A stretch of DNA of 64,000 nt from Ophioderma brevispina (Eukaryota; Echinodermata; Ophiuroidea; Amphilepidida; Ophiodermatidae). The position numbers were made by a program, and so were the translations under genes. This document shows, piece by piece, positions 59,562 to 64,000 of the stretch. Position 1 is the first letter of the stretch. Each line of letters starts with the position of its first letter. The stretch lies in the NCBI GenBank assembly GCA_023653785.1, contig JAMKCH010011779.1, forward strand, positions 1-64,000, given 5' to 3'. Under the pieces are notes generated by a model. That model did no database searches and was not told the DNA's origin. It saw only the letters and a program-made list of their open reading frames with translations.

Positions 59562-60654
59562 TATAGTGGTTTCTCTGACACTTGAGTGCTTTTCACATAA
59601 TCTTTTTGCAAACAAAATAGATGACAGTGATTGCGTTCTTATAGGATGTTACTGCAGCTTGTCGACATAATTCACATCACGTTTATTGCGATAATTATTA
59701 GTAAATATTGCAGTCTTTATGTACTGCTCAGAGAAGACAATCCAAATTTGGTTGCAATTATCAAATATATTTAAGTAATCTTTGTATAATTTACCTTTGA
59801 TTTTTTTTCTTTTGGAACAGTTCATTAAAGCATTTTATTTTAATCTATAACTTATTTTCTAAAAATTGGTTAAACCGTATTTTTAATATTTTTAATAAAT
59901 TCGCTCCTTCTTTGTATTTTTTCTTTTCAATTCTTGTACTAACCAGTTTAAACATTGTATTTGGACCCTGGGCTTTAAGGAAGAACAGTGGGATAATTGT
60001 GTTTCCGTATGTGTTTCAGGTTAAAGAAATAAAACAAACAAGGCAATACAGGGTAGAGCTAAAATATAATATTTTTTTAAATAGTTACAAAACAGAGGCA
60101 TCTCGTGTTTGACCCAACGAGATACTGGTCGTTTAAGTGCAAAACGTACAATGTAAATACCACACGCTTATCGTTTAACAGCTATTTAATTAGATATAAT
60201 ATAACTGGGATCGTAGAGAACCGTAAATGTTTTCATCCAACGTTAACTTTGATCATAAAGTTTTTCTTTCGTGAATACTAGTAGGCATGGCACAACAGGA
60301 TGATTGATGTGATACTGTATAGATCGAGGCTGTATAACTCAGGCTAATAGAAGTAGGTCATGTTTGTATGTAACCCTAGGCCTGTTTGTATACTTTAAAT
60401 AAGTATACGTAGATGATTATCACAAATGATAAATTCTCAAAAATAAATGCAGGTTGCCGTTCGTTATGATCGAATGTTTTTCATTTTGTCATCACCAATG
60501 GCGACATTCGATTCTTATAACGCAATCAATTTTTGTATAGCGTTTACTCTAGTATAGAGCCAAGCAGATTGGTTTTATAATGGACGTATTGTTAACACGT
60601 AAATGAATAAGGAGAGTTTCAAATCATTCAGATATCTACTACTAGTATTCTAGA

Positions 60655-60765
60655 TAATAATACATCAAGCTGGTCCAGAGGAAAAGCATTATGACGTTGT
60701 GAGTTCAAACCCCGCCTTTGTCAAGGTGTTTGTGTCCTTGGGCACGATACTTATAACCCGGAAAC
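60655..60765 (+). mobile_element. tRNA-derived SINE, copy in duplication copy 2
   Basis: 'agctggtccagaggaaaagc' (A-box region), 'gagttcaaaccccgcc' (B box) and 'gtgtttgtgtccttgggcac' tail. Allelic or paralogous to 8335-8455; after 'gatactt' the two loci diverge. Confidence 0.6.
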
Positions 60766-61290
60766 TAGCAGACATTTGTAACACATCTCAAGTACAAAAG
60801 GTTTGAGTGATTAAATATGTTGACAGACTGACAGGGACCCCTGAAACGTCATTCTTAAGTGCAGCAAATGGTGCCTTAAGGAGAGAGGCAAAGGCAAAGT
60901 TTGTACAGGGTTCAAATTTTTAAATTGATCCAATCATGTGAAAAGTATACCATGTTATTTTTCTAACCACAAGGATTCAGAAAAGGTATAGTTTTACTAT
61001 CTACAACGTAAAGTTTACGAGTTATAGGCTAAAAACAGCAACAATCAATAAACAGGTCAATTTCAGTTGTACAGTGGTCAAATTTTAAAGTTTAACTCCG
61101 ATGTTATAAAAAAAATGTGCACATTATTATGTATTTCATATGATTAACATAAGGATAGTTTTTGACTGCCTAAAATACTTAAGTTACCGATGTAGGGCGA
61201 ACAGAAGGTCAACGTCCATTGCACTCAATCCTTTCTTAGGCAGCCTTTGAGACACTTGGAATTCTTGAGCCTTTGGAAGCTTGACCTGTC
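60766..61290. other. Copy-2-specific unassigned sequence
   Basis: Not collinear with copy 1 (8456-9135). AT-rich; no gene or repeat recognised. Confidence 0.4.
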
Positions 61291-62576
61291 CCCATGCGAA
61301 GTTGTTTTTCAATACACGTGGTTTGTTTTCCGTTCCATATTGTGAATATCTAGAATGATTGGTGGCCTATTTCGATCGATTACATACGAATACGAAGCCT
61401 TTCAAATGGCTTCACAAATGTGAGTAATATGCAATCGATATGCCTATATTGCTGAAGCATTTATTACAACATAAACCTAAAACGTTATTACTTGACACAG
61501 TTGCATACCAGACAACGCCTGTACGACGGCCTGTAAATAGAGGTTTTTTTGCTGGTTGTGTTATTGTACATGTAGGTCGAGAAATTGCTTCATCTACTAC
61601 GTGGCCTTGTCAGAAATATGGTGATTGAATATCTGTAGTCTTTCTTGAAGGCATATTGTAAAATACACAACACAAAACCATACCAAGCCAGTTGTTAGCC
61701 ATTGTAATTACAAATTTGACCGAAGCTGTGTATATGTGTATGATATGCTTTGGGCAGTGGTTCATGTGACTCAATTTATAACCTAACAATGTAATAATCC
61801 TTTTTTCAAAGTCAGACGAGTAACAATTTTTTCTTGGTTGTTACGTAACCGGTGTATGAAAATTAGGGCATCTGTTACTTCACGGCTGACTGTGCGCAGA
61901 TTTAAGGGGAAAAAAAGCATTTTCATAATTCACAAAAGTGATATCATTCCTTTACTTGATTGACAAAGAGTTAATTTAAACGTTGAAAAGGAAAATAAAA
62001 TAATCTTTACTACTATGACTTTGAAAAGGTTCCCATAAGAGAAACTAGAAGCGGTTGTTTAAAGGCGGGACGTATATTTGTGTTGTATTTGAATAGACCT
62101 TTGATTATGAGATACCGATTTCGCGTATCAATTAGGTCATATGCATATCTTTGACATGATATCTGGGGTCTAGATTATGTTACATGATCATTTTGACCTA
62201 ATATTATAGAAAAAAAACATCTTCTAAGTGATGAGATGCTAAATGTTTGTACATTAATTAGCTCATTTGCAGACGAAGTCATATGCTGTTATGCAGCCTG
62301 ACCATTTACTCAACTGTGACTCAGTTGGTGTTTTAATGTATATTTTCGACATTCTATGCTGAAAAAAGAAGGAATTTGGTGAAGAAATTAGGTAGATGTG
62401 AAAGATTTTCGTGGCTGATCCATTTTTACCCCATTCCATTCCAATGGGATTTACTCAGTTAATTATTATGGGTTTTCAGTTCCATAATTTTGTCTGAATA
62501 TGGTGACAACTTTTTCTGACCTTTGCTTCACAAGAGATAATTGCAATCAGATTCAATGAATTCGTTAACAATCAGT

Positions 62577-63584
62577 GCATGAAGTCTATTAATTAAATGT
62601 ATCACATTATTAATTTTGAATTATTTCAATTATTACCTGGTCAAGATAGTGAAAACGAGATCCCTTTTCAATAACTTTATTTTAAGTAGCTTCAAGTAGC
62701 TCAAAACATGATTGTCATAAGCTGGAATAACTTTGAAGAAAATTCTTCGAATTCAAATGTATAAATCGATATTGAAGAAAGACTTAATTGAAGAACTGAA
62801 GTAAAAAAAAAAAAAAAAAAAAAATACTACGTGCATTGTCAGAAAATATGGTGATTGAATATCTGTAGTCTTTCTTGAAGGCATATCTGTAAAAATACAC
62901 AAAAAATACCAAGCCAGTTGTTAGCCATTGTAATTACAATTTGACCCGAAGCTGTGTATGTGTATGATAATGCTTTGGGCAGTGGTTCATGTGACTCAAT
63001 ATTATAAACATAACAAATGTAATAAGCCTCCCCCTCAACCAACCGCTTCTTATTTCTAATGTATGAAGTTTTTCAAAGTCATGACTAGTAACAATGTTTT
63101 CTTGGTTGTTACGTAACCGGTGTATGAAAATTAGGGGCATCTGTTACTTCACGGCTGACTGTGCGCAGATTTAAGAAAAAAGAGGCATTTTCATAATTCA
63201 CAAAAGTGATATCATTCCTTTACTTGATTGACAAAGAGTTAATTTAAACGTTGAAAAAGAAATATAAAAAATAATCTTTACTACTAATGACTTTGAAAAG
63301 GTTCCCATAAGAGAAACTAGAAGCGGTTGTTTAAAAAAAAAAAAAAAAAAAAGCATGAAGTCTATTAATTAAATGTATCACATTATTAATTTTGAATTAT
63401 TTCAATTATTACCTGGTCAAGATAGTGAAAACGAGATCCCTTTTCAATAACTTTATTCTCTTAATTTTAAGTAGCTTCAAGTAGCTCAAAACATGATTGT
63501 CATAAGCTGGAATAACTTTGAAGAAAATTCTTCGAATTCAAATGTATAAATCGATATTGAAGAAAGACTTAATTGAAGAACTGA
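62577..63584 (+). repeat. Scrambled block with re-used segments joined by poly-A
   Basis: Copy 1 order is A-B-C-D. Here B is 61595-62063 and C is 62577-62802. A poly-A run (62803-62824) is followed by a second B (62825-63332), another poly-A run (63333-63352), then a second C (63353-63584) leading into D. The second B holds about 40 bp ('cataacaaatgtaataagcc' and beyond) missing from the first, so the two are different versions of the sequence. Poly-A at both junctions strongly suggests consensus or assembly failure rather than biology. Confidence 0.8.
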
Positions 63585-64000
63585 AGTAAGAAAACGGACA
63601 GTATTATGATTTCGTTGCCATGCTCAATTAGCCCATTTATACATAGCGTTTATAACGTTTTGAAACTGAACTGACTTTATGGACTGGGTAAGAAAAATAT
63701 CAAAGTGTTATTTGTGCAATATTGTTTATTAGCTCTTATCCAAAAATACTTTATCTGCATCAAATTTGTTTTAATTAAACATGTCATTGATAATGAAAGT
63801 TTCATCTGATCAAGTTGATTCTGTGCAATACATTCATGCAAAGAATTCTCATCCAAATTCTATTTTAAATCTGTTTAAACATTATGTTGATTTATGAAGC
63901 TTTTTTCTGATCCATTTCATTTTTGTGCAATATCTGAAGCAAACAATTATAGAAGAACGTACAGCGTTTATATTATTATTGTTACGAAAAGAAAGAATGC

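Larger units (their letters stand above)
52831..64000 (+). repeat. Large direct duplication, copy 2
   Basis: Collinear, same-orientation counterpart of 1592-11075, reaching the window end. Copy-2-only material includes 53480-57512 (transposon), about 57545-58117, 59349-59561 (MITE), and a rearranged right end with poly-A junctions (62577-63584). It is missing the hAT MITE, the R1 repeat, the G-tract, the IR1 element and the exon-like island of copy 1. The left border touches a GTA microsatellite. Confidence 0.9.

Overview
The window looks like AT-rich nuclear DNA of a marine invertebrate animal. Introns, tRNA-derived SINEs, non-LTR retrotransposons, long-TIR DNA transposons and the near absence of open coding sequence all fit a metazoan. 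The SINE tail resembling the 'ttgggcacgatactt' type and the RTE-like element would suit a deuterostome such as an echinoderm, but the species is not established. Nothing bacterial or viral was recognised. Most transposon reading frames are broken by single-base indels, and there are several very long homopolymers. Part of that damage is therefore probably sequence or assembly noise rather than age.

The main structural feature is a direct duplication. About 1592-11075 recurs at 52831-64000, where the window ends. The copies are collinear and roughly 85-88% alike by eye, and they differ by whole insertions. Copy 1 carries a 249-bp hAT-type MITE, an 866-bp TA-flanked inverted-repeat element, a G-tract, and about 1.6 kb holding a possible last exon of a host gene. 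Copy 2 carries a 4.03-kb long-TIR transposon at the same 8-bp site hit by the hAT MITE, a 213-bp MITE, and about 575 bp of other sequence. Near its right end copy 2 is scrambled, with poly-A runs joining re-used blocks. Each copy supplies an approximate empty site for insertions in the other.

Between the copies lies a transposon graveyard: a non-LTR retrotransposon (11.5-14.7 kb) abutted by a 1.66-kb element full of AAGTATACTT motifs (14.72-16.38 kb); a possible first coding exon (16.87 kb); four members of one dispersed repeat family (3.1, 21.7, 24.2 and 48.1 kb); hAT-like termini and a MITE (20.6 and 30.7 kb); a tRNA-derived SINE (32.5 kb); a hairpin element (33.5 kb); retrotransposon tails (33.9, 36.6, 49.3 and 49.9 kb); a second TA-flanked element (37.4 kb); a 1.54-kb TA-flanked element with long TIRs (38.5-40.0 kb); tandem tRNA-like units (40.3 kb); and a decayed RTE-like retrotransposon on the minus strand (42.5-46.2 kb).

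The most interesting coding content is in the 4.03-kb element at 53.48-57.51 kb. Its minus strand encodes a broken protein ending in a cysteine-rich (CXC-like) tail, belonging to a recurrent but poorly named invertebrate repeat-protein family. No intact host gene can be defended.
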